Shown here: positions 14,491 to 26,257 of the stretch, in pieces | Layout of the letters: every line of letters begins with the position of its first letter | Position numbering within the stretch: position 1 is the first letter of the stretch | Assembly (NCBI GenBank): GCA_961205875.1 | Contig: OY540815.1 | Span: forward strand, 16,119,638-16,183,637 | From: Sialis fuliginosa | Taxonomy: Eukaryota; Arthropoda; Insecta; Megaloptera; Sialidae | Reading direction: 5' to 3' | DNA length: 64,000 nt | Made by a program: the position numbers and the translations under genes | The notes under the pieces: generated by a model | The model's database searches: none | Told to the model about the DNA's origin: nothing | What the model saw: the letters and a program-made list of their open reading frames with translations, nothing else

Positions 14491-15136
14491 AAGACATAGG
14501 AAATTTAACATGGGGACAGTTAGAAATGTTGTAGTAACCTTTGGTCAAATTTAACGATGTGTGATTGGTGCATTTTGAAATGCCGCCTCGAAACTAACTA
14601 ATAAATTTTAAATTGAACAAAATTCAAAAAGAATTTAAAAAGTGAATATTTTTTGTTATTACTTTTCGCACATCTGTAAAATAAACAATGGAAATGATAA
14701 ATATTTTTCATTACCTTTTTACAATTTCTTGATATGTCTAGGTAACACACCAAAAAATTGATTTAAAGTAAACTATCGAGTTGACTAAAAGCCCCCCCCC
14801 CCCTTTCCACGGGGTCCTAGGCGAAACGGACCGACTAAATTAGTTTCTAAATATTTGCCTCTCCCTTAACAAAATCCTGGATACGCCCATGAAAATATAA
14901 GTACATTGAATTTAACATTTGTGAAAAATAATTACCTTCAAGTTTTGATACCAATTTCGTATAATTGACTAGGTGGCTTGTAATGAATCCATAAACTTTA
15001 GTACAGTTTATTCACTCCAATTCTAGAGCAATTGTTTTTGCTAATTTAAACTGTTGTGAATTTTCCAAGTCACGATATAATTGAACGTGAGTTAAAAAAT
15101 GTTATTCGTGATTTTTTTTCTCTATAACCATGAGTG

Positions 15137-15846
15137 ATGTCTGGTATTATAAAGGAGCTAGCAAATTTGCTAGCTAGTAGCAAGCACTTTCAAATAAGAT
15201 ATCAAACTTATATGACAGTTCTTTTGAAGTTTGTTGAAGACTTATTATTATTAAAACAGTGGTGATGTTATGAAAATTATTTTGTACGGTGAAAGATGCC
15301 AACTGTGTTACAATTAGTTGAAGTGTCACTGCTCTTAATTCCATAGATACGACATACAAAAGCGAACATAGTCGAAATCCAAATTTTTGTTCAAATAAAA
15401 AAATAACTGGTACCTAAGCAGAAAATTTCAAAAAGTATTTCGACTAGGTAGCTTTTTTTAGTATCGCACACTGTTTTTTGTGTAGCCAAAATTATAATAT
15501 TGTATAAAAGATACAAATATACACATATTTTAGGTGTGTCACGTGTGAACATGAAATAACTAAATATTTTTTTTAATAATGTTATATGTTGGTAAACATA
15601 ATATGTTTATTAATATAATATAATTATAATATTATTTTATTATACTATAATCTTTTAGCGGTCGCATATATTCCACCGTTTGAACACCGTGCAATCACTA
15701 ACATAAATCATATGCGCGCGCACACCCAAATAATGTATTGCCAACAAACAAAATTATAAAATCTGTGTGTACGTCGGATACTAAAGTTTCGCCGAAAGTG
15801 CTTGCTAGCTAGCAAATTTTGCTAGCTCCTTTATAATACCGGACAT
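15137..15846 (-). mobile_element. MITE family 3, copy 2 (710 bp, with extra interior)
   Basis: The ends are ATGTCTGGTATTATAAAGG and CCTTTATAATACCGGACAT, with GCTAGC replacing the GTTAGC of copy 1 inside both inverted repeats. The first 220 bp match copy 1. From about 15360 to 15795 there is additional sequence not found in the 334-bp copies, either an insertion or the interior of a longer parent element. Confidence 0.8.
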
Positions 15847-17695
15847 GAGAGTACTTGATTTACAAATCACTTCTCAAGCACCCAGCTGTAATGTCTTATC
15901 AACAGCAAGTTGTACTTTTATCAATGCATATAGAATGACTGCAGTGTTGCGCAACCAGCATTTTTAACACCGCGGTTCCGGCTGCTTATAAATAGCTCAC
16001 ATCAGCAACATTGAATTATTACACCCACAAGACTTTGACACAAGCTTATCAATTTTAAACGAAGCAAACAAACTATTTAATTCTATTCTACTTTTCATGT
16101 TACCGAGATGTTCCTTTGTGTGCCGATCAAATATGATTTGTTGTTCGAAATTAAGTTTTGCAACTTTTTTATCTTCTTGGGGTTAAAATATTGATACTTT
16201 TCTAAATAAAATGTCAAAGAACTATAATATATAATATAGGATGTCCCGTAAACATACCGACAAAGTTTCAGAAGTTGTCACGGATATTAAAACAATCGCT
16301 TTTTGTTAATAAACCCATGTCCACAAACGAACTGTTTTAGCAGTAGAGCAAAAGAAAGGACCCTCACGAAAGCAATGGATTTTGCTTTTTGGTTTAAATT
16401 TTTTGTAACTTGGGTAAATGATAGTTCAAACTATGCTGATTAAAAGTTGTAATGGGTACAACCAACGAAAATCCATAATTTCTCCTCCAGGGGTATTCAA
16501 ACATTATATGTTTATGTATATTTTTAAGCTTATCTCCTAAAGGATTAATTTTTAGAAACTTTTGCAAAGGACAAAAAGTTGTTAAAATTTGTTAATTTGT
16601 TAAAGTTTGATTTTTTTTTATGATACGTATTCTTTTATCAAACTATACAGTCCACAATATTTATACAAAAAAGTATATCATGTAAAAATTACCAATAGTC
16701 TATCTATCCAACAGTGTTGAATCTAGGGGTAACTCCGGAGGGATTTTCCCCTTATATAAGTATGAAAAACTAAATTATTGCTGCTACTATCTTTCATTCC
16801 ATTCATTCTATTGTAGACACTCGATTTGAATTTTTACATCTGTCCAATCCCCCCCCCCCCTCCCCCTCCCCCGAGAGTTTCCATTACTCCCCCCACCTCC
16901 CGGAGTAAATTCTCTGGATTCAATACCCCTATTCAATATCTTTCGGTTAGTTGAATCATCGCAAAGTTCTTTGTCTGGTAACAAAGTCTGGTTCTTGTAA
17001 TTTAAAATTACCATCAAGTTATTCAACATAAACATATTTCATGAATAATAAATCGGCATGTTCTCAGCTTATGTTTAACAATTCATGACTGACCAAAATA
17101 AATCGTTATATTTAAATTTACACTTCCTCTTTTCAAAATTAAAATCTAATGTGCTTATTACAGAGACATATAGCATTAAAAAAAATTACATATTAAAATA
17201 TATTGTTAAATTAATAGTAATTAATTAAACAATAATAAGTTCTCACCCCCCCCCCCCTCCAACTTTACCACTTATGTACACTCCCATGGTTCAAGGATTA
17301 TTACTTTTAATATTCAAAAAATTCGATTAAAAAAAACTCGTAAATTCCCATATAATATCACGCCACTGCACCTGATATATAAACTCATTGAAATTTATCA
17401 TTTATCATTTTTTAACTTTTTTATCACACTCGTAAATAATTGTTTCGTTATCAGAGAGTTACCGATCACATGTTCAATATTTGCTAGTAAATTAACAAAA
17501 CTCATCACAACAATGCTGTTATCTCAAGCGTAATTACATAACAGTGTGAATGCGTAGTATATACAAACGTTTTTTGTTTGGAAATAGACGAAAACAATAT
17601 AGCATAATGAAATGTTTAAATATTTATTATTTGACGCATAAAAATAACATCTTTTGTAGTAGAACAAGTTTCAGAATACATATGGTTAAAAGTCA
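15847..17695. other. AT-rich stretch with a small inverted-end repeat
   Basis: No gene is supported. About 16712-16925 is bounded by TTGAATCTAGGGGTAACTCC and, inverted, by GGAGTAAATTCTCTGGATTC, suggesting a small DNA element of some 210 bp with C-rich runs inside. Poly-C tracts lie near 16850 and 17247. The CACGCCACTG at 17359-17368 looks like a reversed hAT-type terminus. Confidence 0.45.
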
Positions 17696-18382
17696 AAATG
17701 ACTTTTTTTTATTATTAATTTTTAATAAAAATTACAGTATTGTACTTACATGTACTGTCAATTCAGTAACTTTTACAATTCCATTTATAATACGTAATTT
17801 TTACTAGGTATATTCGTAAATATCATTTTATTTTTAATAAATTCATTTCAATTGTTAGTATACATTTTTCTATTCGATACTTAGATTTTTATTAAAAGAC
17901 AATACAATAAATACTACAGTTGTGTAAAATTAATTATATTAATAGTATATTTTTTATTGGTATAACAAATTAAACTATACCAATAATATAGATTTCGATC
18001 CTGCAAAATGAGTATTCATATTGTACTTTTAATAACACGTGGTCTAGCAATGTATATAAATAAACGTAAATTAACTCTCGTCACTACTGTGTTTTCAGTT
18101 TGCTTTTATAAGAAGAACCAAACAAACAGTAAGTTACAGTACATTTAAAATTTATGTTAAAGTATTCATATATGTATTTAGTTATAGAGTCCACCAGTGC
18201 AACAAATGTTTAATATACAATATAACGTTAATTTTTACGATGCAGCATAGTAAAATTTCAGTGGATCCTTTACAATCTATATTAACATTAATATAGAAGA
18301 ATAAATTACAAAATTGTCTCCCGTTTTAAGTCAAGTAGTAATATTTCTTTAAAAATTGTTATGAAATATTTTTCTCCGTGTG
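17696..18382 (-). mobile_element. MITE family 1, copy 1 (inverted)
   Basis: This stretch is the reverse complement of the elements at 33525-34371 and 44134-44884. The right end reads ATTTTTCTCCGTGTG, the terminal sequence of the family. Shared landmarks are AGTTAACTCTCGTCA-type sequence, a TTATTGGTATAACAAATTAA motif, and TCTTTAAAAATTGTTATGAA. The left end is approximate because its terminal repeat is eroded. Confidence 0.75.
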
Positions 18383-20036
18383 CCAATGAGTTTAGAAACA
18401 AAATAACTTCACAAAATAAATAGAAGAGAAAATCAATATCCTGTAATCAACCCAACTGGAACTTATTCTATGTTCGTCGCCTGGGAATGAAATCATCTTA
18501 TCTGCAAAATTTTAATTATTTGTTTTGTCCACAATTCAATATGTTTTTACATTGTAGTTAAATTAATCATTATTACTATCCTTATTTATTATATTATGGG
18601 GGGGGGGCAAAATTAATTATTTCCAACCCACGAATTGTAGATACTAATCCCCATTATACATACATATCACATGAGTTTTGTTATTAATAGTACCTATAAT
18701 AATTAAATAGCATATTCCTATCTTGAAACATTACCTATATATATGCTGTATGCACTACAAGAACATAACAATTAAAAAGCTTTCTAAAAGCATAGTTACA
18801 GAATATAAACTTTTACAATCATTTTACAAACAGTGAAATGTTGCACAGAAAATAAAATTCTTAAAGATAAAACAAACAATAATAAATGTATATTTATGAT
18901 ACTTCACAACAGTAGCCACTTTTTATAAGAATTTTTGAATAAAAATATCGTATTTTAAATAGAGATCCACCCTATATGAACAAAAATGTAGATGTTCATA
19001 TATGTATAGTAGCTTCATAAAACAAATCGATAAATAAATAGAAATATCTAAAAGATATTCAAATATTCTATATTTATTTAGATATATACAATACATATAC
19101 CTATATATATTTCTATTATTTACTGTGCCTACCTTTATTTTATTTTATACAAAGGTGGTTTTCCTAAAGAGAAATTCTGTCTTTATATCATTTTCAAGTT
19201 AATAAAATATGTATTTTATTTGTAAACTATAGCACATGGACTCGGTGTTACCCGGGGATGTGTCAAAAATCATCCAATTGTTCAACAAAATATTTAAAAA
19301 AAACGTAGTGAACTAAATCAATAAAATATTGAAATCGTAAATTAAAAAATTTTTTATTCAATGGCTACTATGTTTTTTTTTTCTAAATAACATTTGTATA
19401 TACTGTGGTACATCATGGAAAGTGTTTTGTCTATATGATGTACTACAGTATATATATACAAATGCCATTTATATAAAAACATAGTAGCCATTGAATAAAG
19501 AATTCTACAATTTACGATTTCAATATTTTGATAAAAGAGTTTTTAATCTTTTGATGTTAATTCTTAGGTTTTCATAAAATATTAATAGCTAAGAAAATGC
19601 TCTGAGAAATTATATATAACTATTGGTGAAAACCACATTAAAATCGGTTCAGTAGTTTTCGAGTTTACATTAACGAACAAAATAATAGCAGCTGTTTTAT
19701 CCGCCTTGTGGAAAGTTTTAATTTTGTTTTCAAAAACAGCTGTTTTGTTTCTGTTTCTTAAAACAAATATCTATTGCTTTGGTAGAAAATTACTAGAGAT
19801 ATGTATGTATAACACTATAACACATAAAATTAAAGCTCTTACATTTTTTTGTATATTGTGTCAACATAAAAGATGTTTTATATTACATTTAAGTACCACG
19901 AAGTAGGATTCTTTTGTGTCTTCAAGTGTTCTTAACGTATTTTTGGTAGTATCTCTACAACCGCGACAATACGAGTTCTCATTTTTAATGAGAACCCTTC
20001 ACAATGTGCCAAAAATTGATATCAATACGAATACTT
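18383..20036. other. AT-rich stretch containing a hairpin
   Basis: No gene is supported apart from the hairpin listed separately. A short piece at 19225-19260 (ACTCGGTGTTACCCGGGG) and one near 19620 (GGTGAAAACCACATTAAAAT) look like fragments of common insect dispersed repeats. Confidence 0.45.
19312..19545. repeat. Imperfect hairpin, arms about 100 bp
   Basis: The left arm (about 19312-19412) and right arm (about 19433-19545) are inverted copies sharing TATTGAAATCGTAAATT, TTCAATGGCTACTATGTT and TGTACTACAGTATATA-type motifs. The loop is about 20 bp. A transcript would fold into a long stem. It may be a foldback element; no second copy was seen in the window. Confidence 0.75.
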
Positions 20037-20255
20037 ATGTCCGGTATTATAAAAGAACTAGCTAGCAAGCACTTTCAAATGGGGTATTAATTCTGTACTA
20101 GTATCTATGGATCAGCTATGGAATCTAGAGCAGTGACTTAAACTAATTGTAACACACAACAACAATGTTTTAATACCGTTGGTATTTATCTACAACGCGT
20201 GCACGAATCCAAAAGAACTGTCATATAAGTTTGACATCTCATTTATTCCGATTTC
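20037..20255 (+). mobile_element. MITE family 3, truncated copy
   Basis: It starts ATGTCCGGTATTATAAAAG and runs through the family interior (GGTATTAATTCTGTACTAG, CCAAAAGAACTGTCATATAA), then loses similarity near 20255. The right terminal repeat is absent. Confidence 0.7.
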
Positions 20256-21438
20256 GTAAAAAATACCCTCAGTGTCCGATGACCCTCTATGCTCGAAGGC
20301 CTCAATGGTAGTCACGGCCCTACTTGCACCCATAAGCCAAGAAATGTTGTGGAAATCTTATAAAGTAAAAAATAAATTATTTTTTAATATCGTTTTCCCC
20401 AATAAAAACTTTTACTTTGATTAAATTTTCCCTCTACAATATTTTTTTACTAAATGACTTTCTTTAAACAAAGTTCATTCTGTAATAATGAACTTAATAA
20501 AATCACATTAAATGTTCAAAGACAGCAACAATGTCTTTTTCGACATCTTTTATATGAGCAAGCCTCGATTCTAAATTTTCTTTTTCTCCATCTGTGTACA
20601 AAAATAGCTTCTTCTCGTAAATGAGTACTGAAAGAAACAAATAAAAATCAAGAGCAAACCCTCTGCGATAAAATTGTTCGTTAAAGGCCGTTTAACACGA
20701 TACAGTTTTTCACATCACCTTACAAATAATATTTTACTAAATATATTATACAATATGGTTAATTTAAAATACAAATATATATTTTAAAAAAATTTAGGAT
20801 AAATCACTAACTATTCTGAATAATACGAAACACTAAGAAAAATTCGTTTCCTGAAATATTTTTATAAAACGTACCGTCTGAAATGACCTTAATTATTATT
20901 TTCAGGGGTCGGGTAATTTTTAATATACATACAAAGAAATGCCAGAGACACTTAGTTAATTTTTTTCATCTTCATAATTCGTTTTCATTATTAGGGTTCC
21001 ATACCTCTAAATGAAAAAACACACCTTTTTTCTCAAGAACGGCTAGAGATATCAAGTTGAAATTAATTAATATCAAATATTAAAATCTACAGCCTCATAT
21101 TCATGTAAGAAGTTCTGACTGACTCACTGTCTAATCATCAAAACTTATAGGGTTCTTCCCGTTAACCCAGAATGTCGAAATTTGACACAAAGGATGGTTT
21201 CGTAGCAAGTAACGGAAAAAATCCGAAAATTATTAATTTCTCATTCTATATTATTACGAGACAAATTTTGCAGTTTCTTTCATACATCGTGAGCGTCTAC
21301 GTAAAAACACCTACACACATAGACGCCTTGGGAATAGGATCCATTGTCTACGTAAAGGCCTTTGTACACCACCCAATTTCACATCCAATCTGCAGAGTCC
21401 CTGCAGATTAGGTCGTGTATAAAGGCCTCTAATCATTC
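20256..21438. other. AT-rich stretch with dispersed-repeat fragments
   Basis: No gene is supported. Around 20990-21140 the sequence contains AGGGTTCCATACC and a GACTGACTCACTGTC stretch, matching the AGGGTTCCGTA type of insect dispersed repeat seen whole at 29880-30395. The part at 21340-21425 has GGCCTTTGTACACC facing GTGTATAAAGGCC, an inverted pair that may be a transposon end. Confidence 0.4.
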
Positions 21439-21660
21439 TCAATAATTAACAACACACTTGTCCGTCCTTTTCCCATCTGCATTATACAATGTAATTGATT
21501 TTTCATTTACGTCTTTAAATGCAAATTCCCCTGTTGATATTTTATTCACGAGAGATAAGAAGTGCCTAGTTTGTTTGTTGTTCGCAGTATTCCTTTGTGA
21601 TAGACGTGCGATGTTTAATAATTCAGAAAATAAAAAATGTGTTTCATGTTTCATATACAA
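21439..21660 (-). other. Unidentified 73-codon open frame, possible coding remnant
   Basis: The minus-strand frame starts MYMKHETHFLFSELLN and ends KRTDKCVVNY before a TGA. Its composition (charged and polar residues, few lysine/asparagine/isoleucine homopolymers) is more protein-like than other open frames in the repeat-rich region. I do not recognise a family. It sits beside inverted GGCCTTT/AAAGGCC pieces on one side and a GAGAC-repeat patch on the other, so a remnant of a DNA transposon protein is more likely than a host exon. No clear splice acceptor precedes it. Confidence 0.3.
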
Positions 21661-21674
21661 TATATGAGACGGTT

Positions 21675-21970
21675 TGAAGCCGAATCGGTCTCGAAACTAA
21701 AGCGTCTAATATTTTAACGAAACGAGACCGAGACGATATTAAATTGATTAATAAGTCTCGTAGAGATATCACCGAGAATGTTTTTTTTAGGATTAATTAT
21801 AATTAGTAGTACAGTAAAATTAGTATAGTTATAGTTTACTATTTGATATTATTCGATATAAAGTACATAAGAAAAATGAATTTATTTCACACAGACAGAG
21901 ATTTTTCTTGGGCGATCTCGTCTCGATCACATGTACGAGACAATAGATCAAAACGAGACTGAATAAAATA
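21675..21970. repeat. Patch of GAGAC/TCTCG short repeats
   Basis: Short motifs of the form GAGACGA or TCTCGTA occur about ten times on both strands in under 300 bp. This resembles the subterminal motif clusters of hAT elements. No bounding terminal repeats were found. Confidence 0.4.
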
Positions 21971-22274
21971 ATATTATCTACAACATTTTTTCTAATTCAC
22001 GTCAATATAAAAATAATTCGAAAAATTAAAAAAAAAGTGTAAATAATCTACCCATTTCCGGTTGGAAAATCGTTTTAAAATATGGAAAGTTTTCTTCCTA
22101 AGAAAAAATTGATCCGAAATATACAAGACAGTCAGACAGACAGACATAATGATGAAAATAGTGTTCAGGGAAGGTCAAAATTTTCAAAATCTCGAATTCG
22201 AAAAAATCAGCTCCACAATTCTTTATATTCACAATATTTCATACATATGGCCGTATAAAAAAGTAAAAACATTT

Positions 22275-22450
22275 TTTTCATACTATTATTAAAAATGCAA
22301 ACGTGTGTCCGTATCTTTGTCTGTCTGTCTAATCTTGATGAAAAGCAGAGAGATAGCTTGCATCCTGAGGACATAGGCTACATCGTATCTCGATAAATTT
22401 ATCAGATAAAAAATAGGTTTGTGACATTTGTATGCGCGATAGGTTCTACT
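22275..22450 (+). repeat. Dispersed repeat, copy 1 (insect ATTATAAATGC type)
   Basis: It shares with 61453-61660 the order: ATTA..AAATGC, a CTGTCTGTC run, a TTGATGAAA segment, then GAGATAGCTTGCATCCTGAG and CATAGGCTAC. This arrangement is common in insect genomes as a short dispersed repeat, probably non-autonomous. It has no open frame. Confidence 0.6.
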
Positions 22451-23293
22451 TTTTTAGCGTAGACATGTAGCGAGCAAATGCCAAACTAAAAACCTGTTTT
22501 ATCGACTATCATCATAACAGAAATCTGTATTACCATGCAGATTAATTACCTTTGAGTCTATATTCTACATCAACTTTAAACTAACTAATGAAGTAAATAA
22601 CAGACAAATTCCTACCTCAATGAATATATTATATCAAAAACATACCGTATCACAAATGAATTAAGCTCTTTATGAATGAAGACGATCGATATTTCATTAA
22701 ATTGTCAATAACACAAGCCCGTGTCGAAAAACAACCGCAAAATTAAAATGAAGATACCGCAAGAAATAATATAATTGGAGATTTTTTTGTCAAAAACACT
22801 TAAGAGATAAAAAACACTTGATTTAATTATTCCCGCCGATTTAATTAATTTCCATTGAAAAACATCCGTTTATAACGAGGAAAAACTTCTATCAAAAATA
22901 AACTATTTAACAAAATATAAAATCTTTATACTGTATCAACTCCATCTTAAAAAAAATATAAAAATTTTACTATAAAAAAATCTCTTACATTCTTTCTCCA
23001 TCCATAAAAAAATCGCAACCCAAACAATTTCAAAGTGCACCTTTTCCCCGATAATAAAATCAGCTGATACCACCTCAGGTGTTTTAAGAATGAACTAAAG
23101 TTGAATGGTAGAAAATCAATATCTACATCACCATACTGCAGTAACTTGAACAAACTGTAACCAATAACATCAACTTGGTTATAACAAGAATTTGTATATG
23201 TGGAAAGCAGTGCTTCCCAATCTATATTTATTTATTATTAAATAATAACAAATTAATTGTCTAAACGTCAAAAATTTTATTGAAGAAAAAAGT

Positions 23294-23332
23294 ATAGCAA
23301 GCTTTCGATTCACAGAATCATCGTCAGGCTAT
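23294..23332 (-). ncRNA. Hammerhead-ribozyme-like motif, type A
   Basis: Read on the minus strand: stem I strand ATAGC, core CTGACGA, a stem II of GATTC and GAATC closing a TGT loop (one extra T before it), core GAAA, then GCTT and the stem I partner GCTAT. This fits the hammerhead core CUGANGA…GAAA. Stem I pairs over five bases, and a very short palindromic stem III (AGCT) precedes the expected cleavage point. Minimal hammerheads with short stem III are known from Penelope-like elements and retrozymes and act as dimers. No activity is claimed. The extra T at the base of stem II is a deviation. Confidence 0.5.
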
Positions 23333-24144
23333 TAAGGAAGAACAAAATGTGAGAACGATGTCGTTATCTCAACAATATTTATGTGACTGAATTTGACTAC
23401 AATTATTTCTGTAAGAGGTTAAAAGTATCGTATTATAAATATAACCGTTGTCTTTCAGATAATATATTGAACCCGGTGTTATATTTTGTCTAGACTAACC
23501 AAACGTTTTCTGCAGGATATTAAATTTAAATGACAGTTACACGGTATTTATTAATAATTTAGCGCATGCATACTCAGTGGCGTAACAATAAATCAACTGT
23601 CCTTGAGAGAAAGGTCGCCGAAATTGTTTCTCATTTTCAATATAATTCTTCTAATATATAATCCGAAACAATATTGTTATTCCAATACTGAATTATTATA
23701 AAAAATTGCTTTTTATAGTGAAAATCTATCTTCGAAGTATAATAAAATATAATAATATTATTTATTACTCCCATACATCTATTTTATATGAACCTTTCCG
23801 TATCAATAAAAATTAATATTTCAGAACCCCTGCTACTCACATAATGTGTATGGTACACACATATAGACACAAAGTTGCTGGTTATAAAGCGCGACAATGT
23901 CGCAGTATGGCAGCGCTCACACCCCCGGAAAACACCGGAGTTTTATGAGTGGTACAAGAATATAGTCACGACACCGGAAAAAAAACCTTACGCATAAAGA
24001 TAACGACGTATAGAAAAAACACCCTCATCTTTAAATGCCGTATGTATAACTGTAAAACAGTATACCTAATGAATGTGTTGCAAATTCAGAAAAATCGTTT
24101 TATTTCCAAGATTATCTGTGTAGAAAATATTGTATAGTTTTTTA

Positions 24145-24512
24145 GCCGCATGTAGAGTAGCATGCAGAAGTGGTCGACCAGTTTTAATTCAAATTCGCTT
24201 ATCACAAACTTAGTAGACATTTGATTATTATAATATTTAAATCATTTCTCCATGTACCAAACAAAGACAGATATTTGAAAACTCATTTGTGCGATTAAAT
24301 CATTATATTGTAATCTATTGAACATTGTATAAGTAAATTTTGTGACAATAAATATTTGATATTCCGAATTTTAGTATTTAAATGATGTAACTATATAAGC
24401 TCCGCCCTATACAAAAATAGCCAATGATATTTGTCTTAATATATTTGAATCGGTTGTAAGAGATTCTGACCTTTAGGATGGCAGACGACTTCTGAAGCCC
24501 ATAGTACATACT
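24145..24512 (-). repeat. Repeat family 4, copy 1
   Basis: This stretch is the reverse complement, with divergence, of 32568-33045. Shared landmarks include GCAGAAGTGGTCG, ATTCGCTTATCACAAACTTA and GACGACTTCTGAAG. Both copies are AT-rich and non-coding. Terminal repeats and target duplications were not established because similarity continues past the CAGAAG motifs at both ends. Confidence 0.65.
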
Positions 24513-24660
24513 TAAGCACATAATATACTTAAGTACTTTTTTATACTTAAACTTATACTTAAATACTTTACCAATCAAACATAAGTTCTTGAACTTAAAA
24601 AAAGTACTCTGTACTTAAATGTATATTTTATTAGTTATGACTGTACTTAAGTATCTCGCC
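24500..24660. repeat. Patch of ACTTAA/AAGTACTT short repeats
   Basis: Motifs such as ACTTAAGTACTT, ACTTAAACTTATACTTAA and AAGTACT repeat through the patch. This pattern is typical of hAT-type subterminal repeats. It abuts repeat family 4 copy 1. Confidence 0.45.
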
Positions 24661-25166
24661 AAACGTTTCCTTGAACGTTACAATAGATATCTTCAAGGCT
24701 CTTAAAAAATGTGTTTAAAAATATTGAAGATTTCCATTGCAATGTGCAAAAAACCTCAAAGGTTGTACAAATATAATTTTAATTGCATAGGTATATTTAA
24801 GTGAAATTACATTGTATAAAATAGGTACATTTTTTATACTATGCACAGCTTTATTTTTTTAAAGAGTTTGTTATCTTTTTAAATAAAATCTCGACCACTT
24901 TTTGTGAAGTTTTCCACGGTTTATCTTATTTCAGCTTAAAGTTGAATGGTCTAGTAGTAACATACAACAATAGTTTTAAAAGCAACAGAACTTTGGCAGA
25001 CAATTAGTCATTAAAGTAAAGTCTAAATAAATGGTAACAATGAGGATACGAAAACAAAGTTTAGTTTGATTTTCACTTTGTTAAACTTGACTCTAACAAA
25101 GCAGAATGTTTCTTGAGGGTTTTGTACATCACATATGTACATATGTAAGATGTAAGTACACAGTAT

Positions 25167-25906
25167 CAGGGCCGGATTAACAACGTAGCGGGAGTAGCAA
25201 ATGCTACGGGCCCCGCGTCTCTGGGGGCCCCGCGACTTTGCGGAAAAATATCTCTTATTGGACTTACCGTCCAATGGTTGATACGGAGTGTCCAAATCTA
25301 CAATAATTAATAATTTAAATTTAGGGTTTCCGATCTCGATTCGATTTAATCGAAAAATCGATTTTTGAAGCTCCGATCTTTGATTTTTTTAATCGATTTT
25401 TCTAAATTTGTTCAAATCAAATCAAGAAAATTTTGTTTGTAAAAGTGGTGTTTTATTATACACATCTCAAAAAAATTAAAGGATAATTAAAAAAAAAGCA
25501 AAACAAAAAATTCAAATTTTCAAATAGTTATATTTCCGCGAAAATTAATTTAATTTACGTGTTCCAAAGCACATTTAAAAGTCTGTGCTTTCTAATTTTT
25601 GAATAAAAATTTCAACAAATTTTATCATCCCTTTCCGTTCTTTGCCAAGGGTTAAAAGGGTTTAAAAAAATTTCCCTTAATTTTTTATTAACTTATCATT
25701 TTTTTTTTAAGGATTGTATATTCTAAATCAAGTCAGTTAGCGGTGTGACGCCCGCTTAATGTGCAAAAAAAATCCTATTGACTTTTTTCGGGGGGAGTGG
25801 GTGAAGCTATCGATTTACTCCCCGAGTTCCCCCCCCCCCGACGCCACTGCCAAGGGCCTCTTTATAATATTTGCTACGGGCCCCGCGCTTGCTTAATCCG
25901 GCCCTG
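25167..25906. mobile_element. Non-autonomous hAT transposon with perfect 8-bp target duplication
   Basis: The element starts CAGGGCCGGATTAA and ends TTAATCCGGCCCTG, an exact 14-bp inverted terminal repeat of hAT type. It is flanked by the direct repeat CACAGTAT at 25159-25166 and 25907-25914, a perfect 8-bp duplication as hAT elements make. GGGGCCCCGCG-type sequence lies just inside both ends. The interior holds an AATCGATTTT repeat cluster (25320-25440) and a second terminus-like CGACGCCACTG at 25839-25849, suggesting a nested insertion. It has no transposase frame. The intact duplication suggests a fairly recent insertion. Confidence 0.93.
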
Positions 25907-25914
25907 CACAGTAT

Positions 25915-26164
25915 ACACACTATATTTTATGAAAATTCTGTTAATTAATGACAATGGAGTAACTTACGATAGATCTACTTTAGACATAATGACAAACCAT
26001 TGTTTTATTTAGTTTTAAACTTATTATTACATTAGAATAATTATGTTTGATTATTACGATTGGTTTGTAAAATTTTTCGGGGGAGAGTGTTTTAGGGAGA
26101 AAAACAACCCCCTATCTCGTATTTTTTATAATGAATAAAAAAACAAAAACAAATGATTTAATTA
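25915..26164. other. AT-rich spacer
   Basis: Nothing recognisable between the hAT element and the Penelope-like unit. Confidence 0.5.
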
Positions 26165-26207
26165 TATACACTTTTTATTATTGGGTTTTATTCCGCGTTG
26201 TACTTTA

Positions 26208-26256
26208 ATATCACTTAACGTTTCGACCAACATCTCGTGGTCTTCATCAGAATTGA
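26208..26256 (-). ncRNA. Hammerhead-ribozyme-like motif, type B, left copy
   Basis: On the minus strand the order is CTGATGA (26244-26250), a stem II GACC…GGTC around an ACGAGATGTT loop, GAAA (26221-26224), a short ACGT palindrome, then AAGTG. The CUGANGA and GAAA core boxes are both intact and stem II has four Watson-Crick pairs, with one extra A before it. Stem I is imperfect here because a transposon begins two bases beyond (26258). Confidence 0.5.
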
Positions 26257-26257
26257 G

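Noticed and set aside
16808-17035. Gly/Arg-rich peptide on the minus strand
   Set aside because: It is translated from a C-rich low-complexity run inside a small inverted-end repeat, not from coding sequence.
25023-25295. 90-codon minus-strand frame with PQRRGARS
   Set aside because: It crosses the terminal repeat of the hAT element at 25167, so it cannot be a conserved host protein.
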